From positions 682,001 to 746,000 of the forward strand of contig NZ_AP025245.1 of assembly GCF_021655615.1 (NCBI RefSeq): a DNA stretch of 64,000 bases, given 5' to 3'. Shown here in pieces: positions 27,034-35,122 of the stretch (its first letter is position 1; each line of letters begins with the position of its first letter). Source of the DNA: Acidianus sp. HS-5. GTDB taxonomy: Archaea > Thermoproteota > Thermoprotei_A > Sulfolobales > Sulfolobaceae. Below the pieces are notes generated by a model that saw only the letters and a list, made by a program, of their open reading frames with translations, did no database searches and was not told the DNA's origin. The translations under genes were made by a program, and so were the position numbers.

Positions 27034-28397
27034 TGACTCAAGCTATTGCTGAGAAAGTAAATATGGACGCATTAAAGAGGGCAATTGACGAGGTATTTTA
27101 CTCGCAAATAGACTCAACAACCTTATATTACTTCCAATCTTGCGTTAATTGCAAAGCATGTGAAGTAGCTTGCCCGTTTACTCCCACTTCTTTACATTAT
27201 TCACCAGTAAATAAGGCTGAAATATCTAGGCAATTATATAGATACAGATTTAGCATATGGGGTAAGACAATAGGTAAGGTAATAGGAGGAAGTAAGAAAT
27301 ATTTGACATTGAATGAAGCAGAAACAATGGTTGATTATGTATGGCATTGCACTAATTGCGGAGCTTGCATGTTTGTTTGTCCAATGGCTATAGACAGCGG
27401 AGCTTTAATAGATCTACTTAGACAAGTAGCGTTTAAAGCCGGAATGGTACCAAAAATCTATAGAGATATAGCTGACTTAGAAATCTCTGGTAAATACTGG
27501 GATGTAGATTTCTTTAAGAATGCTTGGAACTCTTTAATTTCAAAAATTAAAGACGCAATAGGTAAGGAAGTGCCTTTAGATAAGAAAAAAAGCGAAATTC
27601 TGTTTTACGCAAGTCTCTATGAAGCTATGGTTTATCCTGATGTTTTAGTAAAAGTAGCGAAAATCCTTGATATGCTAAACAAGGATTGGACTTTCATGTC
27701 AAAACCCCTTGGAATAAGACCTCCTATTGGATTAGTAATAGGAGACAAAGAAGGGGCTATAAAAGTTATGCAGAGAGTTTATTCTTATTTTACTGACATT
27801 TCTCCAAAGTACGTTATGATGACAGCTGGAGGATTTGAGTATCCTTCATTAAGATATACTATGCATGAGACGTTCAAAGTAAAACCTACATATGAGGTAG
27901 TTCATGTTACAGAACTTTTGGCAAAATGGTATGAAAATAATGAGTTTGAAATAGAACCATTAGATGAAATAATAACCTGGCACGATCCATGCCAATTAGG
28001 CAGGAGAGGTGGAGTCTTCGAAGCACCTAGAGTTCTAATGAAAGCCCTCTCTAAAAAATTTAAGGAACTACCGAGCCATGGCGTAAACAGTTTTTGTTGT
28101 AGCAGAGGAGGTGGAGGATGCGGAGTTCCTACTATGGTAGAAAATATGGCAAAAACATTGGGCATAGCTATAAGTGAAGATGATAAAAAATTCCTGGACA
28201 GTACAATAGAGCCGTTAATAAAAGCTGGTAAAATTAAGGTAAATGAGATCAATAAGGTAAAAGCTAAAGAAGTTATGACAGGTTGTCCAGTCTGCATAGA
28301 GAGTATAGGTTTTTCAATAGATTATTATCATGCTAACTCGCAAGTTAAACACATAATAGACGTATTAGCCGATAGAATGAAGGTGAATAAAAAATGA
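27033..28397 (+). CDS. isp2: heterodisulfide-reductase-like Fe-S protein Isp2 (HdrD/GlpC type)
   Basis: The 454-residue protein has two [4Fe-4S] motifs, CVNCKACEVACP (near residue 37) and CTNCGACMFVCP (near 110). Two CCG-type domains follow, with CSRGGGGCGVP and GCPVCIESIG. This is the pattern of HdrD and GlpC C-terminal domains, which bind special non-cubane clusters. It should sit on the cytosolic face with Isp1 and pass electrons between hydrogenase and quinone or a disulfide acceptor. The actual acceptor is unknown. Confidence 0.88.
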   Translation: MTQAIAEKVNMDALKRAIDEVFYSQIDSTTLYYFQSCVNCKACEVACPFTPTSLHYSPVNKAEISRQLYRYRFSIWGKTIGKVIGGSKKYLTLNEAETMVDYVWHCTNCGACMFVCPMAIDSGALIDLLRQVAFKAGMVPKIYRDIADLEISGKYWDVDFFKNAWNSLISKIKDAIGKEVPLDKKKSEILFYASLYEAMVYPDVLVKVAKILDMLNKDWTFMSKPLGIRPPIGLVIGDKEGAIKVMQRVYSYFTDISPKYVMMTAGGFEYPSLRYTMHETFKVKPTYEVVHVTELLAKWYENNEFEIEPLDEIITWHDPCQLGRRGGVFEAPRVLMKALSKKFKELPSHGVNSFCCSRGGGGCGVPTMVENMAKTLGIAISEDDKKFLDSTIEPLIKAGKIKVNEINKVKAKEVMTGCPVCIESIGFSIDYYHANSQVKHIIDVLADRMKVNKK

Positions 28398-28398
28398 A

Positions 28399-28424
28399 AG
28401 TTGTTTTTCTTTTAATTCATTTTA
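28399..28424 (+). terminator. T-rich stretch, possible partial terminator
   Basis: Just after isp2 the coding strand has GTTGTTTTTCTTTTAATTC and more T bases, the kind of T-run that ends archaeal transcripts. A new promoter and start follow within 120 bp, so transcription of the large-subunit gene may be partly separate. Confidence 0.4.
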
Positions 28425-28460
28425 ATATGTATTAGGTGGAAATATATGCCTCAGAAAACG

Positions 28461-28514
28461 TTTATTATAAAAATTGTAAAAAATAATCACTTTTTTCAAT
28501 TAAAACGAGGTGAA
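28461..28514 (+). promoter_or_regulatory. internal promoter and ribosome binding site before hynL
   Basis: TTTATTATAAAAATT (about 28461-28475) is a good TATA region, and GAGGTGA at 28508-28514 is a strong Shine-Dalgarno site five bases before the ATG at 28520. So this gene uses a leadered message, unlike hynS. Confidence 0.55.
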
Positions 28515-28519
28515 AATAC

Positions 28520-30412
28520 ATGTCCTCAATAAAGAAAATGGTTATAGATCCTATAACTAGAGTCGCAGGTCATTTAGGTTTAACTGCAGACGTAAATACA
28601 AATACAAGACAAGTAACAAATTATCAAGCATACACATATGTAACAATGTTTAGAGGATTCGAAGTATTCCTCAGAGGAAGACAACCACCAGACGCAGTTC
28701 ACATAACTTCAAGGTCTTGCGGAGTTTGCGGTGCTGCACACGCTAATGCTTCGGTGAGAGCAAATGATATGGCTTTAGGGGCAGTACCATATCCCTTAGG
28801 TCAAGTTTTGAGGAACTTAGCATATGCAATGACTGACATGATATACGATCATTCAATTATCCTAAATGTATTGGAAGGACCGGACTTTTCTGCACAAGTA
28901 ATGCAACAATATTACTCATCATGCTGGCAGACAGCACAACAAACTAAGGCAGAGTACAGCGATATTCACGGATTCTCGACAATAGCCGATATAATGACTG
29001 CACTTAATCCCTTCAGCGGATGGTTATGGATTCACGCAGTAAAAGCACAAATATTGGCTAGAGAAGCAGGAGTTCTAATTTACGGTAGACATTCGCATCC
29101 TCCAATGCTGATACCAGGGGGAATAGGCACCGATTTATCAGTAGGAGAATCATTATTTACACAATACATGTATAGATTAACAACACTAACTGCTTGGACA
29201 AAGGTAGTGATAGCCGCATGGATGGACTTAGCTAACTTCCTCATAAATAACTGCGATTACGAATATCAAGGATTAACTTACAGTAAACCTACATATATTT
29301 CAAGCTATGGATTTGAAAGCCCGGAGTTATACAGCAATTTAGGAGATACGTATGAGGATATTTATAGTAATTATGATTCCTTAGCTCAAAAAGCTTCAGA
29401 AGGACCTCAAACTGTATTTAGGGCTACAATTGTAAGGAACGGAGAATTACTAAGCAAAAGCTTCATTGACCTAAACGTTGGTCAGTTGGAGTTCGTTAAC
29501 TCTTCTTATTACCATAATTGGGCTAAGATAACTTCACCGTTTACTGAAACTGACCCAATAGGTAATAAACTAGCTTGGGGATTAACTGCTAGCGACGGCA
29601 TTCCGCTATACATGTACCATCCGTGGAATAAGACAACAATACCCAACCCTCAAGGTCCTAACTTCATGGATAAATATAGTTGGGATGCAGAACCAAGGTT
29701 AGTTTGGAAAGACGGAACAATGTGGGCTTACGAAACTGGACCGTGGCCAAGGCTTCATGCAGTAGCTCATTACCATCCAAATAGTCCAATAGTCAAGAAC
29801 GGTAAAATAAGTATAACATTACCTACAATAAGTGAAATTCCGGCTTGGTTACCGTCAGGCTCTGCTGCAGAGTGGACTGTAGAATGGGAGCCACCGGATT
29901 ATTCTACTACATTAAGCAGAATATTAGGAAGGGCCGTAGATATGGCTGCTGCAATATTTACTGCATGGGATAACTTAGAATACGGATTACAACTGTTCAT
30001 GAAGAATCAAACAAGTCCAAAGACTTCAAGGTCATGGAAACAACCATCATTCTCAGTAGGAGTCGGACAATACGAAGTTCCAAGAGGAACATCAAGACAT
30101 TGGATCGTAAATAAGGATTATTCGATAGCCAATTACCAATATCAAGCTCCAACAACGGCTAACGTAAGTCCGAGAGATAATAACTGTAATGGACCTTGGT
30201 GCATAAATGGGCAAGCTATAGGTCCATTTGAAATGTCAGTTATAAATACGAAGATCATGGAAGAAGTTCCGCCAGACCAATGGGTTGGATACGATTTCTT
30301 AAGGGCGATAAGAAGTTTCGATCCATGCCTAGTATGTGCCGCACACTTCGAAATTAAAGGAAAAGTAAATAGAAGCATAGAGCATATAATAACTCCGGTG
30401 TGCAACTCTTGA
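28520..30412 (+). CDS. hynL: [NiFe] hydrogenase large subunit (membrane enzyme)
   Basis: This 630-residue catalytic subunit has the motifs RSCGVCGAAH (near residue 60) and DPCLVCAAH near the C-terminus, so all four Ni-Fe Cys ligands are present. QYEVPRGTSRHW holds the conserved Arg. About 20 residues follow the last His (FEIKGKVNRS and on), forming the tail cut off on maturation. It has no signal and would be co-exported with HynS. The length is at the upper end for group 1 enzymes. Confidence 0.92.
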   Translation: MSSIKKMVIDPITRVAGHLGLTADVNTNTRQVTNYQAYTYVTMFRGFEVFLRGRQPPDAVHITSRSCGVCGAAHANASVRANDMALGAVPYPLGQVLRNLAYAMTDMIYDHSIILNVLEGPDFSAQVMQQYYSSCWQTAQQTKAEYSDIHGFSTIADIMTALNPFSGWLWIHAVKAQILAREAGVLIYGRHSHPPMLIPGGIGTDLSVGESLFTQYMYRLTTLTAWTKVVIAAWMDLANFLINNCDYEYQGLTYSKPTYISSYGFESPELYSNLGDTYEDIYSNYDSLAQKASEGPQTVFRATIVRNGELLSKSFIDLNVGQLEFVNSSYYHNWAKITSPFTETDPIGNKLAWGLTASDGIPLYMYHPWNKTTIPNPQGPNFMDKYSWDAEPRLVWKDGTMWAYETGPWPRLHAVAHYHPNSPIVKNGKISITLPTISEIPAWLPSGSAAEWTVEWEPPDYSTTLSRILGRAVDMAAAIFTAWDNLEYGLQLFMKNQTSPKTSRSWKQPSFSVGVGQYEVPRGTSRHWIVNKDYSIANYQYQAPTTANVSPRDNNCNGPWCINGQAIGPFEMSVINTKIMEEVPPDQWVGYDFLRAIRSFDPCLVCAAHFEIKGKVNRSIEHIITPVCNS

Positions 30413-30732
30413 CATGCGTCAAGATAAGCCTTAAAGAGATACCTAAAAATTCAATGGTAGAATTTTATTTTCCAGCCCAAAAGCCTTGGGAAAGGAAGCC
30501 CGTTCTTTTAGTTAATTATAACGGAGAAATTTATGCACTTGAAGCTTTCTGCACTCACAACGGCTTATCTCTTGAGGACGGATTTCTGACTGATGATGGA
30601 AGAATAGTCTGCTCTTGGCACGGTTCAGTATTTGACGTTAAAACTGGAAAGGTGCTTGATGGACCTGCAAAAAGAGATCTAAAGAAATATAACGTTAAAA
30701 TTGAGGGAGATGAGGTGATCGTCAGTGAGTGA
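30400..30732 (+). CDS. Rieske-type [2Fe-2S] ferredoxin
   Basis: The 110-residue protein holds the two Rieske motifs CTHNG (near residue 47) and CSWHG (near 68), with the spacing of soluble Rieske ferredoxins. It lacks a signal peptide and should be cytosolic. It starts inside the last codons of hynL (GTG at 30400; a TTG nine bases on is an alternative) and overlaps the next gene by 8 bp, so it belongs to the hydrogenase operon. It may carry electrons or support maturation. Confidence 0.85.
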   Translation: MQLLTCVKISLKEIPKNSMVEFYFPAQKPWERKPVLLVNYNGEIYALEAFCTHNGLSLEDGFLTDDGRIVCSWHGSVFDVKTGKVLDGPAKRDLKKYNVKIEGDEVIVSE

Positions 30733-31369
30733 AGTAACCGCCTCTGGATTTACTGGAATATTTACTGTTAGATCCTTTTCAGACCCTGATTTGTATGCGT
30801 TTGCAGGCAGATTAGCAGGCCTAGGATATGAAGTTGCTCAAATAAAGCTAAGTGGTTCTACCGGATATGTTTACATTCCCCTAGACGATAGCGGAGCTTT
30901 TGCTAGGAAGAACCTCGGAGAAATATTTTACCAACCAAGAGCGTTTACTGTAATATCAAACGATTTAGGTAATTTTCAACTAGCCGCAGGAGAGATGATG
31001 AGGGCTTTAAAGGAAAGCGGTTCTCTGAGCATAGATTACGCTGAGTTGTCGGTAAGTTATGAAAGAGTTCTCAACTTACCTTCAATATCTTCTGATGGCT
31101 GGGATTTGAGGGGATTTACAGTATCAAGAAATCCATTAAATTCCAAGAATTACGAACAAATTTCAATATCCAAAATTAATGACGAGCTATCTAGATATCT
31201 TATTACAATTTATAATAGAGGGGAATATGAGATTATAGTTAAGATAATATCAATGCTAAAGTCCAAAATGGATGAAATAGCAGATTTTATGACTAAATAT
31301 ATAAAAAATTTTTTAACTTCAGAAGGAGAAATTAAAGGTGAAAATCATGGACTTACCAAAACAGATTGA
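30725..31369 (+). CDS. conserved hydrogenase-cluster protein of unknown function
   Basis: The 214-residue protein has no recognised catalytic motif. The N-terminal half (SGFTGIFTVRSF, GYVYIPLDDSGA) looks alpha/beta, and the C-terminal 70 residues are helical. It overlaps both the Rieske gene and hypD, so it is expressed with the hydrogenase. An accessory or assembly role is likely from position only. The start is a GTG at 30725. Confidence 0.65.
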   Translation: MSEVTASGFTGIFTVRSFSDPDLYAFAGRLAGLGYEVAQIKLSGSTGYVYIPLDDSGAFARKNLGEIFYQPRAFTVISNDLGNFQLAAGEMMRALKESGSLSIDYAELSVSYERVLNLPSISSDGWDLRGFTVSRNPLNSKNYEQISISKINDELSRYLITIYNRGEYEIIVKIISMLKSKMDEIADFMTKYIKNFLTSEGEIKGENHGLTKTD

Positions 31370-32534
31370 ATTACTTTTCAGGGAGAACACTCCATTAGCT
31401 TCGAAACTGGCTGATGAAATTGCAAAACTTGCTCCTAAAGTTACCGAAAAGACAGGATTAGATAAGATTAAAATAATGAACTTCTGCGGTTCCCATGAGT
31501 GGACCACAACACATTACGGCTTAAGAGCATTAATGCCAAAAGAAGTGGAGCTAATTCCTGGACCAGGATGTCCGGTGTGCGTTACACCTTCAAGCGATAT
31601 TGAGAATGTAATAAAATTAGCAATGGACGGATATAGAGTATATACCTTTGGTGACGTATTTAAATTACCCACTGTTAATCATTATAAGAAAGATCAAATA
31701 GGCAGCTTAGCTGCTGCTAAGGCTGAGGGTGCTGACGTAAGGATAGTTTACAGTTTTGCCGACGCAATAGAAGATGCAAAGAGAGACAACAAGCCTTCAG
31801 TGTTCTTTGGAGTAGGATTCGAAACTACAATTCCAAGTTATGCAGTACTTTTTGCAAAAGAGAAAGTCCCTAAGAATTTACTATTTTACTCTGCAACAAA
31901 ACTAACTGCTCCCGCTGCAGAATACGCTGTGAAAATACACAAGGCAAGCAAAAGAACTCCGGTCTCTGGCGTGATTGGTCCAGGTCACGTTTCAACTATT
32001 ATAGGAGCAATAAGTTGGGACTTCTTCCCTAAAGAGTACAAAATCCCTGCAGTAGTAACAGGTTTTGAGCCTATAGATGTACTTACCGGAGTTTTGACTA
32101 TATTAAAGGATCTGTATACTGGAGACATAACCTACACTAATCTAGAGTATAAGAGAGTTGTAAAGCCTGAAGGTAACGTTTATGCACAGGAGGAAATAAG
32201 GGAGGTATTTAATGTAGTTGATGCTATATGGAGGGGAATAGGGATAATACCTAAAAGCGGGATGGACTTCAACGAGAAGTTCTCAAATTACAACGCAAGA
32301 TTACAATTAGGACTGGAGGAAAAACCATGGGACTATGACCTTCCGCCCGGTTGTAAGTGCAATGAAGTTACTTTAGGGACGGCGTATCCTAACGAATGTC
32401 CTCTATTTATGAAGGCATGTACTCCAGCAAGACCTTGGGGACCTTGCATGGTTTCAATGGAAGGCGCATGTGCAGTGTGGGCTAGGTTTGGTTCGTCTCA
32501 AAGAGTTCTAGAGGCATTAAAGGAGGTGAAATGA
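31347..32534 (+). CDS. hypD: hydrogenase maturation protein HypD
   Basis: The protein has 395 residues from the ATG at 31347. HypD is the Fe-S scaffold on which HypC and HypE assemble Fe(CN)2CO. FCGSHEWTTTHYGLR and GPGCPVCVTP are signature segments, and GVGFETT and GPGHVSTIIG follow. The C-terminal Cys set (PGCKCNEV, NECPLFMKAC, GPCMVSMEGAC) binds the cluster. AGGTG six bases upstream favours this ATG over a GTG at 31338. It overlaps the preceding gene. Confidence 0.93.
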   Translation: MDLPKQIELLFRENTPLASKLADEIAKLAPKVTEKTGLDKIKIMNFCGSHEWTTTHYGLRALMPKEVELIPGPGCPVCVTPSSDIENVIKLAMDGYRVYTFGDVFKLPTVNHYKKDQIGSLAAAKAEGADVRIVYSFADAIEDAKRDNKPSVFFGVGFETTIPSYAVLFAKEKVPKNLLFYSATKLTAPAAEYAVKIHKASKRTPVSGVIGPGHVSTIIGAISWDFFPKEYKIPAVVTGFEPIDVLTGVLTILKDLYTGDITYTNLEYKRVVKPEGNVYAQEEIREVFNVVDAIWRGIGIIPKSGMDFNEKFSNYNARLQLGLEEKPWDYDLPPGCKCNEVTLGTAYPNECPLFMKACTPARPWGPCMVSMEGACAVWARFGSSQRVLEALKEVK

Positions 32535-32535
32535 G

Positions 32536-32847
32536 ATGTGTTGGGCAGTTCCTGCTAAAGTTATTGGTGTGGATTCAGACGTTATTGCTACTGTAGATTT
32601 AGGCGGTAATACCTTGAAGAAAGTAGCAGTAGGCGTAGATAACCTAAACAAAGGAGATTACGTAATGGTTCATGCGGGTGTAATAATAGCGAAGCTAAGT
32701 AAAGAAGAGGTTATAGAGAACATAAAATTCATAGCAGATCAGATTAGAGAAACTGCTGAACTGGAGGGAGAAAACCCTGATGAGGCTGTTAAGTCATTTA
32801 TGGAATCCGTCTCTGGAATATTAAAAGACTTAGAGAGTGAAAAATAA
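32536..32847 (+). CDS. hypC: hydrogenase maturation chaperone HypC
   Basis: The 103-residue protein starts MCWAVPAKV; Cys2 is the essential residue that binds the iron centre and the large subunit. A GGTGA site lies nine bases upstream. The C-terminal helical extension is slightly longer than in bacterial HypC. It is one base after hypD and abuts hypE. Confidence 0.93.
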   Translation: MCWAVPAKVIGVDSDVIATVDLGGNTLKKVAVGVDNLNKGDYVMVHAGVIIAKLSKEEVIENIKFIADQIRETAELEGENPDEAVKSFMESVSGILKDLESEK

Positions 32848-33869
32848 TGGACAGAATTTTACTCTCTCACGGTAACGGAGGTAAAGATACAGAGATCATT
32901 TTACAGAAATTCATATTCTCTAAATTGCCAGAAAATTTAAAAAAGACTGATGGAGGGTTGGGCTTAAACTATTTAGATGATGGAGCTATAATCAATTTTG
33001 ATAACGGAAATAAGATAGTGGTTTCTACAGATTCTCACACTATATATCCCTATTTTTTCCCGGGAGGGAGTATAGGCAAGTTAGCAGTTTCCGGAACTAT
33101 TAATGACGTAGTAATGATGGGAGGAAGACCGATAGCAATGCTAGATTCAATAGTAGTAGCTGAGGGCTTTCCTTTGGATGATTTGGATAAAATAACAAAT
33201 GACATGATTTCTATATTAAAGGAATATAACATAGCGTTAGTAAGTGGAGATTTCAAAGTTATTCCTTCAGACTCTATGAAAGGTATAGTTATAAACACAG
33301 TAGGAATAGGAGTAAGTAAGAATCCTATTATAGATAAGATTCGAGAAGGAGATTCCGTAATAGTCACGGGTCCTATAGGTGTTCACGGCTCTGTAGTCGC
33401 AGCATTACAGTATGGTATTGATACTAAGCTTGAAAGCGACGTTAAACCTTTAATAAAACTACTTGAGATATTTGATAAGTTTTCAGAAGATGTTCATGCG
33501 GCTAGAGATCCTACAAGAGGAGGACTGGCAGCTACTCTAAACGAATGGGCTCAATTATCTGGAAAGATGATAGTAGTAGAGGAGAAGGATATACCAATTC
33601 CTGAGGAAGTTAAATCGATAACTGAGATTACAGGATTAGATCCTTTAGTTTTAGCCAATGAAGGAATAGCAGTGCTTTCAGTTTCTCCAGATAGAGCAGA
33701 AGAAGTTACCGAGGAATTAAAGAAAATAGGTTTCGAACCAAGGATAATAGGCAAAGTTATTGAACCTAAGAATAAGGATAATAGAGGATTAGTTATCGTA
33801 AGAACTGAAGTAGGGGGTTCTAAAATTCTCGAAATGCCCTCAGGAGATATAGTACCTAGGATATGCTGA
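32847..33869 (+). CDS. hypE: hydrogenase maturation protein HypE
   Basis: The 340-residue ATP-dependent dehydratase turns the carbamoyl group on its C-terminal Cys into cyanide. The N-terminal LSHGNGGKDTE and the AIR-synthase-like core (VSTDSHT, ARDPTRGGLAATL) are present. The protein ends SGDIVPRIC, the required PRxC tail. It overlaps the hypC stop by one base. Confidence 0.94.
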   Translation: MDRILLSHGNGGKDTEIILQKFIFSKLPENLKKTDGGLGLNYLDDGAIINFDNGNKIVVSTDSHTIYPYFFPGGSIGKLAVSGTINDVVMMGGRPIAMLDSIVVAEGFPLDDLDKITNDMISILKEYNIALVSGDFKVIPSDSMKGIVINTVGIGVSKNPIIDKIREGDSVIVTGPIGVHGSVVAALQYGIDTKLESDVKPLIKLLEIFDKFSEDVHAARDPTRGGLAATLNEWAQLSGKMIVVEEKDIPIPEEVKSITEITGLDPLVLANEGIAVLSVSPDRAEEVTEELKKIGFEPRIIGKVIEPKNKDNRGLVIVRTEVGGSKILEMPSGDIVPRIC

Positions 33870-33880
33870 GGTGATAAAAT

Positions 33881-34096
33881 ATGAGTTCGATTTTAGATAT
33901 ATTATTGGAAATACTTGCAATTAAAGATGTAATAAAAACTGAGGTTCAACGGCCTTTAAAGCAGGAATTATTGAGACCATTATACGAAATAAAGACTACT
34001 AATGAAGATGTTAATTTGGACGAATTATTGAAAAGTTATGGAGCCAAAGACGTACTAGATCTAGTTAGTAAGATAAGAAAAAGTATGGTGAAATAG
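33881..34096 (+). CDS. small hydrogenase-cluster protein of unknown function
   Basis: The 71-residue helical protein (LDILLEILAIKDVIKTEV, then DELLKSYGAKDVLDLVSKI) has no recognised motif. A GAGGTGA site lies seven bases before its ATG. Its stop overlaps the next gene start by one base. Position within the hyp gene series suggests an assembly role, unproven. Confidence 0.65.
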   Translation: MSSILDILLEILAIKDVIKTEVQRPLKQELLRPLYEIKTTNEDVNLDELLKSYGAKDVLDLVSKIRKSMVK

Positions 34097-34527
34097 TGAA
34101 AATCGTAATAGGTTTTATCCCTTTTTTCTCTACTCCTGACGGTCAAGTAGTTGAAGAAGTTTACAACTTGTGGAAAGACAAGGATAGCGTCCTAGATTTG
34201 GAAACAGATCCTATAGATGCAGGAGAACAAGTTAAAAGATTAGGAGCAGATAAAGTTTTGTTAGTGGGGAGTAGCCGTTATGCTTCTGAAGGCATTTCAG
34301 AAAAGGAGTTTGTTTTGGAGACTAATGATCCTTGGGAAATGATGGAACTTATAAGACCAGGACTTGATGGAAGATACTACGTTGAAGACGTAGCTTACGG
34401 AATTTTAATCTTTGGAGGTTACAAGAAAGTTTATGCAATATACTATAGAGGAGATTACTCTAAAGAGAGGGTTAAAGAATTAAATAGGAAAGTTGAGGAA
34501 AAAGTGGAATGGCTGTCAAAATCATAG
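34096..34527 (+). CDS. hydrogenase-cluster protein of unknown function
   Basis: The 143-residue alpha/beta protein (start GTG at 34096) begins VIGFIPFFSTPDGQVVEEVY and contains ADKVLLVGSSRYAS and GILIFGGYKKVYAIYYRGD. I do not recognise a family. It overlaps the protease gene by 19 bp, and it is sandwiched between hyp genes. A link to large-subunit processing is plausible. Confidence 0.65.
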   Translation: MKIVIGFIPFFSTPDGQVVEEVYNLWKDKDSVLDLETDPIDAGEQVKRLGADKVLLVGSSRYASEGISEKEFVLETNDPWEMMELIRPGLDGRYYVEDVAYGILIFGGYKKVYAIYYRGDYSKERVKELNRKVEEKVEWLSKS

Positions 34528-34985
34528 GCATGGGAAACAGACTTTACGGAGATGATGCAATAGGATCTTTAACTGCAGAATGCATGAATGCCTTAGATGC
34601 AGAGGCTAACGGCTTTCAAGCTCTAACTTTCATAGAAAAAGATGACGTAGTTATATTTATTGATGCAATGGTTATGGATGAGGAATACAACTTATTTAAA
34701 GTAAATTTAGAAAATGTGGATTTTGTAGAGATATCTGACCCTCATAGACTTTCTCCAATCCAAGTAGTTTCTTTAGCTAGGAAATCGGGTAATATGCCAA
34801 AAGAAGCTTACGTCTTAGCTATTAAGCCTGAAAAGTTAGATTGGCCTGGGATCTCAGATAAGGCTATAGAGAGAGTTAAGGAATTACTAACTAAATATAA
34901 GGGATTTTTGGAAAAATATGGCGTTACTGTAAATGTAGAGAAGGTAATTGAATGCTTAAAGGAAAGGAGCGATAAACCGTGGTGA
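34509..34985 (+). CDS. hydrogenase maturation endopeptidase (HycI/HupD/HyaD family)
   Basis: The 158-residue protein begins IIGMGNRLYGDDAIG, the nickel-sensing GNxLxGDDGxG motif of the M52 family, though the final Gly pair reads DDAIG. VIFIDAMVMD supplies the second acidic site, and DPHRLSPIQV the His. It removes the C-terminal tail of the large subunit after Ni insertion. It is the only such protease in the window, although there are two large subunits with tails. Confidence 0.85.
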   Translation: MAVKIIGMGNRLYGDDAIGSLTAECMNALDAEANGFQALTFIEKDDVVIFIDAMVMDEEYNLFKVNLENVDFVEISDPHRLSPIQVVSLARKSGNMPKEAYVLAIKPEKLDWPGISDKAIERVKELLTKYKGFLEKYGVTVNVEKVIECLKERSDKPW

Positions 34986-35122
34986 TTTTGAGTTAACAAG
35001 ATAATTCAGCTAAACTATTTACAGAAGGAGCTATCTTGAAGATTTCCTGCTTCTCAGAGGACTCTTTTCTCAATACTGTCAAATTCCCATAATTCATTTT
35101 CATACAATACACAGTTTCATAT

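Noticed and set aside
28448..28534. A 28-codon open frame between isp2 and hynL
   Set aside because: It contains the promoter and ribosome site of hynL and has no homologue known to me.
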